A stretch of DNA of 64,000 bases, from assembly GCA_030568195.1 (NCBI GenBank), contig JAJLTO010000016.1, positions 186,001-250,000 on the forward strand. The letters run 5' to 3'. This document shows, piece by piece, positions 1 to 10,273 of this stretch. This DNA comes from Dipodascopsis uninucleata var. uninucleata. Its lineage: Eukaryota; Ascomycota; Lipomycetes; Lipomycetales; Lipomycetaceae. Below the pieces are notes generated by a model. It was not told the origin of the DNA and ran no database searches. It was given only the letters and a program-made list of their open reading frames with translations. The translations under genes were made by a program, and so were the position numbers. How positions within the stretch are numbered: the stretch's first letter is position 1; each line of letters begins with the position of its first letter.

Positions 1-90
1 TGGCTTAAGCATTGGTAGAAGACAGTTTGATAACGCAAGCATAGATACCATCTAAGTACAGTTAAATACAGGCATAAAAATATAAGCTAC

Positions 91-1782
91 ATGATTAATC
101 AAGAAGTTGTCGACGTTGCCAATACAGAGGACGCAATGGAGTGGCCCTCAGTGAATACTCAAGGCAGGTTAGTGCCGGATACTAGTTACATACTCCAACT
201 AGAAAGCGAGCTAGAGTTGGCACAGAATATTCTTTCTGAAAGATGCTTATATGAATCAGCAAAATGGACAGCGGAGGCTCTCAACGGATTAGCGTTACCG
301 CAAACTGATGAGGTCGATATGGATTCTTATAATCATGGCACAGCACTTACGGATCTTTCCACATATGGCATGTCAGAGAATCTGTCACCTATAGAAAAGA
401 GAAAATACAGATTGGCGAAGGCGTGCTTTGATTGCAGGGAGTACGATCGCACGGCCGCTTTATTAGCAGAATGCAAAAGTTCCAAATGTTTATTTCTAAA
501 GCTGTATGCTCGATATATTTCGGGCGAGAAAAAGAGAGAGGAGCAGAGTGAAATAATCCTGGGGCCTCTTGATGGTGATTCAACACCAAACAAGCAACTT
601 GTCCCTATAATTAGTGAGCTTGAGCAATATATTAGAAATGTTGATAGATCAGAACATGATCCATTCTTGTTATATTTATATGGAATAGTTCTAATCAAAC
701 ACAAATGCGAGAAAGCAGCTATCGAACCACTCCTTCGATCTGTTAAGATATACCCTTTTAACTGGGGTGCTTGGCAGGAGTTGTCCGTGTGCGTATCAGC
801 TATCGACCAGCTTCCTCAGATACTTTCAAGAATATCAGTTACACATGTAATGTCGAAAATGTTTGAGGTTGTTACCTGTCAGGAACTATTTCAGTCAACG
901 AATGCTGTGTTGGCTACATTAGCTCAGCTGGATACTATATTTCCTAATTTCCATTTTCTAAAGATACAGAGAGCTCTCTTATCGTATCATGCTCTAGATT
1001 ACGCTGACTCTGAAGCTTTGTTTGATTCGGTTCTTACTTCAGATCCTCATCGACTAGATGACATGGATATGTATTCTAATATCTTGTATGTAACCGAACA
1101 GAAAGCTAAGCTTGCATATCTAGCCCAGCTTGCTTCGGCTACGGATAAATTTAGACCAGAAACTTGCTGCATTATTGCAAATTATTACTCTCTAAAATCT
1201 GAGCACGAAAAAGCTGTAGTTTACTATAGAAGAGCACTTACGCTTAATAGGAATTGTCTGGGTGCATGGACATTAATGGGCCACGAGTATGTGGAGCTCA
1301 AAAATATCCGTGCTGCAATTGAAAGTTATCGCCGAGCAATAGGTGTCAACAGCAAAGATGTTCGTGCTTGGTATGGTTTGGGACAGGCTTATGAAGTGAT
1401 AGAGATGTATTACTATTCCTTTTTTTATTATCAGCGAGCTGCTGCGCTTAAGCCGTTCGATCACCGTATGTGGGTGGCTCTGGGGAACTGTTTTGAGAAG
1501 CTACAAAGACCCACTGAGGCAATCAAGTCGTATAAGCGAGCTCTTACTCTCACTGAGATGGATATCAATATTTTGCAGAAGCTAAGCGCGTTATATGCCA
1601 GTATTGGAGACATGTCAACGGCAGCCAGATATGCACAGCACTCGAAAGACGTTGAGGCTCAGAGGAATGCACCTGCTGGAGGAACTGGCAAAGCAGGCGC
1701 TACTTCGAGTCCCTTGAGAGCAGGCGCTACATCATCTCAATATAGAAATAATTCTGGTTCCGGTAATATGATTATAGAATAG
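91..1782 (+). CDS. CDC23: Anaphase-promoting complex subunit Cdc23/Apc8 (TPR protein)
   Basis: A 563-residue protein without introns, starting at an ATG. The N-terminal part (about residues 35-70) has the Apc8 signature of a helical segment reading SERCLYESAKW. Tandem tetratricopeptide repeats fill the C-terminal half (about residues 356-515), with typical pairs such as AVVYYRRALTLN and AWYGLGQAYE. Cdc23 is a scaffold subunit of the APC/C ubiquitin ligase, which drives the metaphase-anaphase transition and mitotic exit; its TPR groove contacts other subunits and coactivators. The length is close to the roughly 600 residues usual in yeasts. The last 40 residues are Gly/Ser/Ala-rich and look disordered. 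Other TPR subunits (Cdc16, Cdc27) are less likely because of the N-terminal motif. Confidence 0.9.
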   Translation: MINQEVVDVANTEDAMEWPSVNTQGRLVPDTSYILQLESELELAQNILSERCLYESAKWTAEALNGLALPQTDEVDMDSYNHGTALTDLSTYGMSENLSPIEKRKYRLAKACFDCREYDRTAALLAECKSSKCLFLKLYARYISGEKKREEQSEIILGPLDGDSTPNKQLVPIISELEQYIRNVDRSEHDPFLLYLYGIVLIKHKCEKAAIEPLLRSVKIYPFNWGAWQELSVCVSAIDQLPQILSRISVTHVMSKMFEVVTCQELFQSTNAVLATLAQLDTIFPNFHFLKIQRALLSYHALDYADSEALFDSVLTSDPHRLDDMDMYSNILYVTEQKAKLAYLAQLASATDKFRPETCCIIANYYSLKSEHEKAVVYYRRALTLNRNCLGAWTLMGHEYVELKNIRAAIESYRRAIGVNSKDVRAWYGLGQAYEVIEMYYYSFFYYQRAAALKPFDHRMWVALGNCFEKLQRPTEAIKSYKRALTLTEMDINILQKLSALYASIGDMSTAARYAQHSKDVEAQRNAPAGGTGKAGATSSPLRAGATSSQYRNNSGSGNMIIE

Positions 1783-2274
1783 TAAATTGTCACGATAGTT
1801 GATTCCTCTCAAACGAGTGTATACATTAATGAAGCTTATCTTCATATTTATCGTGTACAGCGTCGGTCATCAGTCATCAATAGTCATTAAGCATCCATTA
1901 CTATCATTTCATAGTATCAAAAACCGTGCAGTTTAATACTCTTAAAAATTTACGCCGAATGTCATAATGATCTCTAACTAATGAATAATAAAGGATTTTA
2001 GGACCTTATTTCACCTTTAATTGTCACTGAATATACAGTATTATACTCTTCACTCTTCACTTACGTTTGCTATAGAAAGTAGGCAAGAATCGTCCCAACA
2101 TGTAAACAGGAACTTGCAGATGTTGTAAAAACATAAATTCTCTAAAGATTAAGAAGTATTAAAGCCATTATATGAATATGAAAGACATGACACCAAAAGA
2201 ATGAACTATAAAATTACAAATTAATAAGCAAAAAAGGCACAAATTGGTCATAACGAATAAACAGCAGCAATATT
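1783..2274. other. Convergent intergenic region
   Basis: This AT-rich stretch lies between the 3' ends of CDC23 (+) and the SGNH-like gene (-). It should hold both 3' UTRs. I see no ORF, RNA gene or repeat in it. Confidence 0.6.
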
Positions 2275-3522
2275 TCACTCCCATCCCGGATTCGCAACAT
2301 CGAGCCAGTTAAGAACCATCATAGACTTGAGCAGATTCGTTGATAAGCCACTACGAAGTCCACTGGAGGAAAAGCTTGTCTGAACGGTTGAGTTCCAAGT
2401 TCCTAGGACATCTATTGTTGTGTTACTAGTCTGTTCCATCATTTTTATCTCGAAATTTTTTGCGGCTCTCATATCCATTCGTAGGGTATTAAAACCATCT
2501 ACTTGATGACCTGTCGAACCAGGTGTTACAAAAAGCTCAAAGATCTTAAAGTCACTTGATAATGTATGTGATTTGATAGTGTTATGTAAATTATTAAGCC
2601 AACTAGCTGTGTACTCCGCATCGAATTTGCTGTTTTGTCCGGCTCCGTATATAACAGCTATGGGCCTGCCATCATCATATTTGTCAGCAGAAGATAATAG
2701 ACTAGTGAGCTGCTTCTTGGCTGCCTTAGATATTGGATATTGTGGAGCTGTGATCATTTCAATCTGTACACCTGCAAGTTGACGATCACATTTAATCAAA
2801 TCAGGATCGTGATCTTGAATTTCTTTGAGCGACTTGATTCTTATATCGCGACAAAGATCATCTTCATGGTATGCATTATCACAGAAGCAGTCAACCTGGT
2901 CATACAGCTTGTAGTCCCATCGCCTCACTGAACCGTAAGCAATGTCTTCTCTTAGCAGCGTCATAAGACCTCCAAAGATACCTGAGTGCATATCATCCCC
3001 AATGAAGATGACTCGACAGAATCGAGAAAGTACGTTACATGTCTGTTCTGTAGAGTGCCACCAGAGAGAGCAATCTTTAGAATGATATGGTGCATCCAGA
3101 CCGATCCGTCCACCATTCGACATTGACGAAAGAAGGCCATTAACATTGTTGCAAGAGGGAGTAGAAGGATAGCCGATTATATCTTCACTTGAAATACTGC
3201 ATTTATCTTGATTTTTGAAATGCTCGAGAATGTTGCCAGGCTCTTGAGGGAAACGATTATTTGGGTGGGGTATAGTGGCTCCTCGGCCATGACGTAGAAA
3301 ATTTGTAGGAATGTAAGCAGGTAATAACCAGCGATCATCTATGGATGATGCACTAGATAGTGGTACTCCGGAAACACGAAGCTTTTCTTCCGCCTTTGAG
3401 TCTGAAATGACAATGTCGACACCGTCAAGTGTAAGAGGCGCGTAAACCACCGCTATCAGAAACAAGAGAGCTAAAACAACACCGACTTCCACGTACGGAA
3501 TCATACGCTTCCACGAATGCAT
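2275..3522 (-). CDS. Type II membrane SGNH/PC-esterase-like protein, probable pseudoenzyme
   Basis: A 415-residue protein with a short basic N-terminus, one membrane anchor (about residues 10-30) and a luminal or extracellular remainder. The core YHSKDCSLWWHSTEQTC...FIGDDMHSG (residues 146-181) follows the layout of fungal SGNH/GDSL proteins related to the PC-esterase and Cas1 group. The C-terminus (LFVTPGSTG, LGTWNSTVQ, KSMMVLNWL) matches what I recall of an uncharacterised filamentous-fungal family. That family has GDS in the nucleophile block and an Asp-x-x-His near the C-terminus. Here the nucleophile block reads GDD (residues 175-177) and no Asp-x-x-His is present where expected, so esterase or acyltransferase activity is doubtful. 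Golgi or cell-surface location is inferred from the anchor. The family name is moderately sure; the substrate is unknown. Confidence 0.7.
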   Translation of the reverse strand: MHSWKRMIPYVEVGVVLALLFLIAVVYAPLTLDGVDIVISDSKAEEKLRVSGVPLSSASSIDDRWLLPAYIPTNFLRHGRGATIPHPNNRFPQEPGNILEHFKNQDKCSISSEDIIGYPSTPSCNNVNGLLSSMSNGGRIGLDAPYHSKDCSLWWHSTEQTCNVLSRFCRVIFIGDDMHSGIFGGLMTLLREDIAYGSVRRWDYKLYDQVDCFCDNAYHEDDLCRDIRIKSLKEIQDHDPDLIKCDRQLAGVQIEMITAPQYPISKAAKKQLTSLLSSADKYDDGRPIAVIYGAGQNSKFDAEYTASWLNNLHNTIKSHTLSSDFKIFELFVTPGSTGHQVDGFNTLRMDMRAAKNFEIKMMEQTSNTTIDVLGTWNSTVQTSFSSSGLRSGLSTNLLKSMMVLNWLDVANPGWE

Positions 3523-5596
3523 TGTAATTGCGAATTTTGAGAAGTTTGCTTGCTGATAGAGAACTTTGAACTAATGGTCTATTGTGCTGGAGATATAGCT
3601 CTGTGCGAAGTAAACGTTGAACTTACCAAATAATATGAAACGGTCTGTACTATATACAACGCCTACGGAAGTGGACAATATATTCCAAGAAGCTAGATAC
3701 AATTCACAAGCATATAACCACGCTCTAGACGTATATAAATAGAGAGCTAGTATAATCAAGTGATGTGATATCCGGTGATTAAAACCGTCAGGTCAGAAAA
3801 TTATATCTTTTGTTCTAGAGTAATACACATTTCAACAAGACAACTTCAAGACGTATGTAGCGCGATATGTTTGCTATGCTTCTTCGGTGCTAAGGCGTTG
3901 GCTATAGACTTTTCCAATAATTAAACGGCGCAAGTGAGAAGGAGAGTTATTAGATCTGGTCATTCGGAGGGGAGTAGTAGCAAAAAACTATGAATATTAT
4001 GAAATGCAGCTCACAAATGTTCTTCGTGTTTTCCAGTGAGAGGTGGGCTAGCAATATAAATTGTATATCATATTTATTATGCTGCTTTGAGATCACCTAA
4101 GTGCATCAGATTGAAGAACCTTTCCGGAGATTAATGTTCCAGGGAGTTTACGCGACTATATTATTTATTATCTACAAATCGTAAAATTAATAGCCACATT
4201 ACTTTACATATGTCTTATGAACATGTAGACTTCACTCATATTTACTGGACATGTGCACAAATTGCCGCAACCAGAGGCCTGGGTGGGTCTAAAAGCATGC
4301 GAACAGAAGATGGTTTAGGACATCGTACTATTGATATATTGCTAGTTATCATAACTTTTAACGACGTTCGGAAATGACAATATTCATCGACTATTAAGAA
4401 GATCTGCACTTTGCAGCTGACTTTTTTTCATACGTAACTACGTGACAGATACTGCGTTAAATTACTTCAGTTTGTTATTTGTGTTCTGTTTAATCACAAC
4501 TTGTCACAATAAGTTTGATATAATCTGTCATGCCACCTCGCGTTCAGAGATCGGTATTCAGATAGTATAGTTTTACACTCAATATAATAAAGCGGAATGA
4601 AAAGAACAACAATTTTAATATGATCAGTTACACAATAATACCTCCACCGTTAAATCTTTTAAATCATCATGCTGCAAACGTGGCGAACTTTCCCGTCGTT
4701 ATTTCCCGGATTTGATATAAGATCTAATATAAACTGCATTGTTTACACACGGAGAAGTTTATTTATTTAATTTATTGTTGCCATAGCAACTATTTACATA
4801 CTGCGGGTTAGGTGTAAATCATGTTCTGTCGTCTGATCTTTTCACGAATGGCATACGCCGATATTTTAAAGTTGTACTAATGCATGTGAGATGTAACGGT
4901 ATGATATTTTTGACTGGCTTCACCTAGTTTTTTTTCCAATACATGCTGAGCTCAAGTTGAGATCGTGTAAGTCAGGTAAAAATACTAGTTCACATATCAC
5001 ATGGAGCCATAGGCAGAGCATTAGTTGTCTCCTAATATATAGGAAAACCCCTATGTATAGGAAACTGTTCTACGAACCATCACGTATAAACATCGGGACA
5101 TGTTGATACTATGATTACCAAAAAACCGATAGCAATATATAAAACGGAAAATCAACAAGTTCTTGTATTTACATTATTGACATCAAATGACACAGATTGA
5201 CGATGCTCAATAAAAAGGCGTTAAGCTGACACTGGAAAGCAGATATAAGACACAAAGGACGTAGATATTCCAGTAATAACACTCCTCTTTCCAGCGTAAC
5301 GCATGCTATTTGTGATTTAAATGTCGCTGAAAATTACTCGTTCTGTAATATCAGTCTTTCTTTGACATCATCACGAAATGTTCCCATATGAAAGCTTCGT
5401 AATAATTGATTAAATTAAAGTCTCATGCATCAACATCTACAGTACGATGTTACTTACTCTAAATATGCTGCGGATCTTTCCCATTGCTTACATGCGACTA
5501 AATATCCAAGACTGGTATAAGGAAAGAGTTATGAGCTTCGCGTAACGGAAAATGTAATCTATTAAATAAGCGCTATGTATTTGTGCAGAGTCCGTA
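3523..5596. other. 2.1-kb intergenic region without a gene
   Basis: The region lies upstream of the SGNH-like gene and downstream of KIN3 (both minus strand). Only short ORFs occur, none with a family signature. It contains an RFX-type X-box palindrome (listed separately) and a small direct repeat of TATAGGAAA near 5038-5061. No tRNA or other RNA gene was recognised. Confidence 0.5.
4777..4790. promoter_or_regulatory. X-box-like palindrome (RFX/Crt1-type site)
   Basis: GTTGCCATAGCAAC has half sites GTTGCC and GGCAAC-like spacing, one base away from the classic RFX-family X-box GTTGCCATGGCAAC. In yeasts, RFX proteins (Crt1/Rfx1) bind such sites, for example to repress DNA-damage-inducible genes. 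The site lies about 1.25 kb upstream of the SGNH-like gene start, so a target is uncertain. Confidence 0.4.
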
Positions 5597-7513
5597 CTAA
5601 AATGATTTATTCGTTGTGGCACGTCTCAAGAATGGACTGTTCAAGTGCTCCTCGGTATCCTGATTCATGAGCCACAAGCGAGTCTGTTCATCAGGAAGTG
5701 TCACATGCCCGTTACCATTTACTTCATTCTCGCAGCTTTTCTCTAGATCTGCAAATTCATCGTGACAGTCTCGTTGAATGTCAATAATGCTCCGACCTGT
5801 TGTTCGCCTGCTGCTTTCTATTTTAGCACGGGCCAGAGCAGCTCCCAGACCAAGTCCAGTTCCTGCCTGTCGTTGAGGAAACTCAACATTTTCATGAATT
5901 GCACGTAGAGGAACTACAGACTTCTGATTTTCTGAGGCCTTCCGTTTCATACCCATTGTCCGTACTGTGGTCGTAGATGTAGCGGCAGTTGCAGTAGAAG
6001 CCGATGCAGTAGGAGACAATGGTGAGGTTGGCGATGACAAATCTTCAGACGAGAATACGTTCATAAGCCTTGTTCGCGTTGGCGTACGATTGGTAGCGAC
6101 TGCAGCTGCCATATTCTGGTCTAGTCTATACGTACGTCCTGGGAATGTACCCAGTGGCGACGCACTTGGAAATGGTGAGTATGACATTGCAATGTCAGCA
6201 GGAGAAGCGGTGACAGTTTTGTCATTATATAGTTGCCGAAGATCAGACATACTGTGCCTGGAAATCAGAGGCGATTTTGGACTGAATGTCATGTTATGGT
6301 TTTCGATGTCATTAGAGAATGTCAGATGTTGATTCTGCTCTTGTTCTAAGTGCTCCTGCTGCTCCTGCTGGCGACGCTGTTGATGAAGGTGCAGCTGCTC
6401 TTGGAGATGATTTTCAAGCATTTCACGTGCTCGATTCTCAACAGCTTCATGAAAAACATTTTCAAGTTCTTCCTGTAGCTTAGCCTTTAAGTTGGCTTCG
6501 TACCGCTGCTGTTCGGCCTCCCAAGTTTGTTGCATATCTTGCTCACGCTGAGATAGCATACATTCCCGTGTTTCCAGACTCTCCTCACGTTTTAGTAATA
6601 TTTTATGCATTTCAACCATTTCACGCTCCCTTCTGTGCATTCTAACTAACTCATTTTGTAGTAATATATGTGTGGTAGGGCGCTTTTGAGCTTGCAATGA
6701 CAAGCATGCCGCAACAATGCGCTGGAGAGCAGGAGAATAGCCCTGTGGGAGTGGAGCAAATCGTCCTTCTCTGATCTTTTGGGCTAATTGCATATGCGAC
6801 TTACCAGCAAATGGCGGCTGGAGAGCGCAAAGTTCATAGAGCACGCAACCCAGAGACCAAATATCCGATTGTGGAGTGTATGGCTGATCCAACAGCACTT
6901 CTGGTGACATGTAATATGGAGTACCAACATAAGTTGTTGCCAAACTATGCTCTGGATCTAACATCTTTGATAGACCAAAATCTCCAAGTTTAACCGAGTT
7001 CTCTGCATCTAAGAATATATTCTCTGGTTTAATGTCTCTATGTAAGATAACAGTCGTAGCAGAAGGTGGCGATTCATCTGAGGGTGCAAATATATCTGTC
7101 AACGGAGGTGGATCTATCCCATAATGACACCTATATAGCGCTAGCAAGAGCTGCGTAAAAATGCTCCAAATTACTCTCTCTGGTACAAACTGGCCACTAT
7201 CTCTACAGGCCTTTATCAGTTGAGCCAGGTCTCCACCTCCACAGTACTCCATATATAGATGAACCTCTTCGCTGTCCTGTACCCGCTCATGATGAACATA
7301 TTGTACAATATTCGGATGACGTAGAGCTTTTAGAATCCGCAGTTCTGCCAGAAGCTGGTTCTTTTCTCTTTGACTCATTCGGCAGTAAGATATCTCTTTG
7401 CGTACTAAAATATGCCCATCACCACGATGCTGTACTTTTCGAATTCTGCCAAATGTGCCTCGGCCAATAAGCTCAAGGGCATCGTAATGATCTCGTAAGA
7501 GTGGTGTCGTCAT
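5597..7513 (-). CDS. KIN3: NIMA/NEK-family mitotic serine/threonine kinase (Kin3/Fin1-like)
   Basis: A 638-residue protein starting at an ATG. The kinase domain occupies about residues 10-290: glycine loop GRGTFG (17-22), catalytic Lys in VRKE (39), HRDIKPEN (158-165), DFG (178-180) and an SPE in place of APE (203-205). All key catalytic residues are present. An insert of about 25 residues precedes HRD (131-156), as in other fungal NIMA kinases. A Glu/Gln-rich coiled coil follows (about 285-400), then a Ser/Thr-rich tail. NIMA-type kinases act at mitotic entry, spindle poles and septation. The gene is divergent from HSK3, another mitotic gene, with 400 bp between the starts. Confidence 0.9.
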   Translation of the reverse strand: MTTPLLRDHYDALELIGRGTFGRIRKVQHRGDGHILVRKEISYCRMSQREKNQLLAELRILKALRHPNIVQYVHHERVQDSEEVHLYMEYCGGGDLAQLIKACRDSGQFVPERVIWSIFTQLLLALYRCHYGIDPPPLTDIFAPSDESPPSATTVILHRDIKPENIFLDAENSVKLGDFGLSKMLDPEHSLATTYVGTPYYMSPEVLLDQPYTPQSDIWSLGCVLYELCALQPPFAGKSHMQLAQKIREGRFAPLPQGYSPALQRIVAACLSLQAQKRPTTHILLQNELVRMHRREREMVEMHKILLKREESLETRECMLSQREQDMQQTWEAEQQRYEANLKAKLQEELENVFHEAVENRAREMLENHLQEQLHLHQQRRQQEQQEHLEQEQNQHLTFSNDIENHNMTFSPKSPLISRHSMSDLRQLYNDKTVTASPADIAMSYSPFPSASPLGTFPGRTYRLDQNMAAAVATNRTPTRTRLMNVFSSEDLSSPTSPLSPTASASTATAATSTTTVRTMGMKRKASENQKSVVPLRAIHENVEFPQRQAGTGLGLGAALARAKIESSRRTTGRSIIDIQRDCHDEFADLEKSCENEVNGNGHVTLPDEQTRLWLMNQDTEEHLNSPFLRRATTNKSF

Positions 7514-7913
7514 GGCCTCATATCTTACAACTATCTTTAGTTCACACTTCTAAGGCTAATAGAACACCTGTATTCCCAATCAGCCAATTGTTTTTTTTTG
7601 GTTCGTTGGTCTCTCTGAATTTTGTCGAGTCTAAAAAGCGATTTTGGTTCATGAACCTATCTTGACTTAGGAGACAACTGTTTACATTTTGTTGTCTAGG
7701 TAACAGCTGGCCTACCAAGGAACGCATAACTCACAATGCAAGTCACGTTTTCCAAAATGCTACGCCATATATAGAACAAAGCAGCCGCAACAATCAAATA
7801 CGTTCCAGATTAACTATACAACTATCATATCTTTGCAAGACTATACTACAAATTCACTCTTTTATAAGTTAATCCTCAGTTTCGTCATACGCTTGCTTAG
7901 ATAGCCATTGATT
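7514..7913. promoter_or_regulatory. Divergent KIN3-HSK3 promoter region
   Basis: This 400-bp gap separates the divergent starts of two mitotic genes. It contains GTTGTCTAGGTAAC at 7691-7704, an imperfect X-box-like palindrome. It also contains a short poly-T/poly-A tract near 7587-7596. No ORF here is convincing. Confidence 0.4.
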
Positions 7914-8247
7914 ATGCAGCGATCTGGAACTTTTCAAACGCGTCCTTCTATAGAACCATCAAACATCAAACCACGACAGATGTCGCATCTTCACTCACAG
8001 CTTGCACAACTACAAGCTAATTTAAGTGACTTGGAGAGTTTACTGCGTGTCACTGCTGTTCAGGCAGAATATATAAAGAGACTTGGTGGTGTACAAGGTG
8101 CTTTGTAAGTACTAATAATTTGAACTGTGCCTGGAGGCTTCTGGAATGTAGTTCATACTAACTCACTTTCAATTCCTTATTTCTAGATTCATGGCAGCGA
8201 ATCGAGTATTTGAGCAAGAAGCTATGGCGTCGCAAGACGCGAACTGA
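7914..8247 (+). CDS. HSK3: DASH complex subunit Hsk3 (two exons)
   Basis: The gene has two exons, 7914-8104 and 8187-8247, and encodes 83 residues. The 82-nt intron (8105-8186) starts GTAAGT, has a perfect TACTAAC branch point at 8156-8162 and ends TAG. The protein carries the Hsk3 signature: MSHLHSQLAQLQANLSDLE, LLRVTAVQAEY, then GALFMAANRVF across the splice junction. Hsk3 is a small helical subunit of the DASH/Dam1 ring, which couples kinetochores to spindle microtubules in fungi. I chose the ATG at 7914; an in-frame TTG lies just upstream. An MluI-box sequence at 7938-7943 falls inside the coding region and may be fortuitous. Confidence 0.88.
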
Positions 8248-8752
8248 CAAAAACGACAAGAAAGTGATTCTCGCTATAAAATATTTGTATAATATATTTT
8301 TAAAGCTTGCACAATTTCTATTAAGTACCTAGAACACAGACTACATTTGGCGACCTCCTTGTGCAGATTTTGGATTATCACAGGACGAAGCTTCAGAGAG
8401 AATTAAGACATGAATACTACGCAATAAATGACTCATGTTCTCTTATTAAAGAAAGGAATAACATACACGCGCAATTTTACAAATTTGAAGGTCTAGTACG
8501 TTTTGTAGAGAATTTAACTGCAAAATCGTATTGCTTCTTTTTTGTGCAATTACTATCCTCTATATCAGAAATAAAAATATATAAAAATTAACTAAAAATA
8601 GATCGACCGACAATATATAAAAGTATCTGAAAAGATACAGAAATCTCGTCCATATTCCAGTTCATAAACTCACAATAACCCAAATAAATCACCATGAAAA
8701 CAATATAATATCAAACACGTCCAACATCAACAGACATGTGTGAAGCTAATGT
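8248..8752. other. Convergent intergenic region
   Basis: The stretch between the 3' ends of HSK3 (+) and the CREG-like gene (-) is AT-rich. A 76-codon ORF inside it starts without ATG, shows no family pattern and is not supported. Confidence 0.5.
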
Positions 8753-10273
8753 TTAAAGGTTACGCAAAATAGCTGGAATAACATTGCGAAGATACTCAAG
8801 ATTGAACGTATACTGTCGCTGTACTGAAGGATTAGGAGTGTCTTCGACAACATCTTCAGACGCCTTGTCACTAAACTCATGATGTGGCTCATCAAATGGT
8901 CGTCTATCAGATGGCGGTCCGTGAGGTCGCGGTCCAAAATGTGGCTCATCAAATGGCGGCCTATCCGATGGCGGTCCATGAGGTCGCGGTCCAAAATGTG
9001 GCTCATCAAATGGCGGCCTATCCGATGGCGGTCCATGAGGTCGCGGTCCATGATGCGACTCAACGAATGGCAGCCTATCCGAAGGTGGTCCATGAGGTCG
9101 CAGTCCTTCAGAATCCACTACATGCTTTCTTCCGTCATCATCAAGATATATTCCTATTATGTCAAAAGGCTTCTTTGAGTTCATATTATCATGCTTCCAA
9201 TCATTGCGGTCCCCTTTACGTGAATTCGACTCTTCTGATAATGATTCTCTATGTCTCTGACCTGCTCGCTCTGAACACGATTCTTGAGATTTTGCCTTAC
9301 TATCACAATAATCAATCAATGGCCGCACAACAACTGACCCTGGGTTACCTGGCTGCCAATTTGTCATATGTTCTTTTAGTTGCTCAAAGACACAGTCCGT
9401 AAAAAAATTTTCAATTTCTGGCAACTTCGAGCCATACCGCTGTCGTTCATCAATGTGACCTTTTGGAGATTTCTTATGCTTATCATCACCATCCTCTCCA
9501 TCATGTGGTTTGTGAGGGATTGGAAGATATTTCTTTGGATGGTGAGGAGCTGGCAAAGTAACGTTCTTGTACATTTCGACTGGGATATCCCCAATATACG
9601 CAACATTTCCGAACCCACCTAACCAGTAGATCGACTCCACATCAAACTTGGCATACGCAGTCTTGTGGATCTTGCTGCCTGGCTGCCAAGGACGAGAGTC
9701 AGGATGTCGATGCAAGAAGCACTTTTGGGCCTTCTCAATGCTCTCCGTATCCGCAGTGTCGATGAATGTCAAGTTACCGAAGAGAGACACTCGTGGCTTG
9801 GACGCTGGAGAAAATGTAAAACCTCCCTTGCCATGATAATCAATGTTAAACGAAACGGAGGAACCTGATTGCCAATTCTTGTAAGATGGGCCAGCCTCAA
9901 CTACCAAAAGAGTCAAAGAACCATCGTCGTCACAGTCAGCGTAATATTCCATAAGAGCAATAGGAATTCCCTCGCGATCACCATCCTGGTAGACAGTTGC
10001 CAACTGGCCAGTGGATTCATGCCTAACGAGTTTTCTAGCCTGGACTGCAGCCTCGCTGACGGTTGGACGCTTCATGACAGTATCAGCATCTATGTCAATT
10101 AGGTCGGCTGCTGTTAACAAGATTGTCGATGGAGATAAGTCAAACCTACTAGTAGCATGACGCTGCCTAGATGACTCGGTAGATTGCTCGGTAGCCTTAG
10201 AGGATAAGAAAGAGAGAGGATGCGCCGTAACGGCAGCAGCACTCAACAAGACAAGAACCTTGGAAAACTTCAT
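8753..10273 (-). CDS. Secreted CREG-like FMN-barrel-fold protein with repetitive C-terminal tail
   Basis: A 506-residue protein beginning with a signal peptide (MKFSKVLVLLSAAAVTAHP). Residues of about 75-240 match the CREG-like split beta-barrel family related to pyridoxamine-phosphate oxidases: LVRHESTGQLATV, PRVSLFGNLTFI, CFLHRHPDS and IYWLGGFGNVAYIGDIP. In fungi such proteins are secreted or vacuolar glycoproteins of unclear activity; the CREG branch usually does not act as an oxidase. A hydrophilic His/Lys/Asp-rich linker follows. Near the C-terminus (about 388-463) there are four copies of a 19-residue repeat of the GPRPHGPPSDRPPFDEPHF type, rich in Pro and His. The protein ends with a short hydrophobic segment. 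The tail is unusual for the family and could bind metal or be a wall-embedded spacer (inference). Confidence 0.75.
   Translation of the reverse strand: MKFSKVLVLLSAAAVTAHPLSFLSSKATEQSTESSRQRHATSRFDLSPSTILLTAADLIDIDADTVMKRPTVSEAAVQARKLVRHESTGQLATVYQDGDREGIPIALMEYYADCDDDGSLTLLVVEAGPSYKNWQSGSSVSFNIDYHGKGGFTFSPASKPRVSLFGNLTFIDTADTESIEKAQKCFLHRHPDSRPWQPGSKIHKTAYAKFDVESIYWLGGFGNVAYIGDIPVEMYKNVTLPAPHHPKKYLPIPHKPHDGEDGDDKHKKSPKGHIDERQRYGSKLPEIENFFTDCVFEQLKEHMTNWQPGNPGSVVVRPLIDYCDSKAKSQESCSERAGQRHRESLSEESNSRKGDRNDWKHDNMNSKKPFDIIGIYLDDDGRKHVVDSEGLRPHGPPSDRLPFVESHHGPRPHGPPSDRPPFDEPHFGPRPHGPPSDRPPFDEPHFGPRPHGPPSDRRPFDEPHHEFSDKASEDVVEDTPNPSVQRQYTFNLEYLRNVIPAILRNL
8884..9111 (-). repeat. Coding minisatellite, four 57-bp units
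   Basis: Four head-to-tail 57-bp units lie at 8884-8940, 8941-8997, 8998-9054 and 9055-9111. Each encodes a 19-residue Pro/Arg/Asp/His repeat in the CREG-like protein. The middle two units differ at only a few bases, which suggests recent duplication or gene conversion; the outer ones are more diverged. The unit length is a multiple of three, so changes in copy number keep the frame. Confidence 0.95.
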
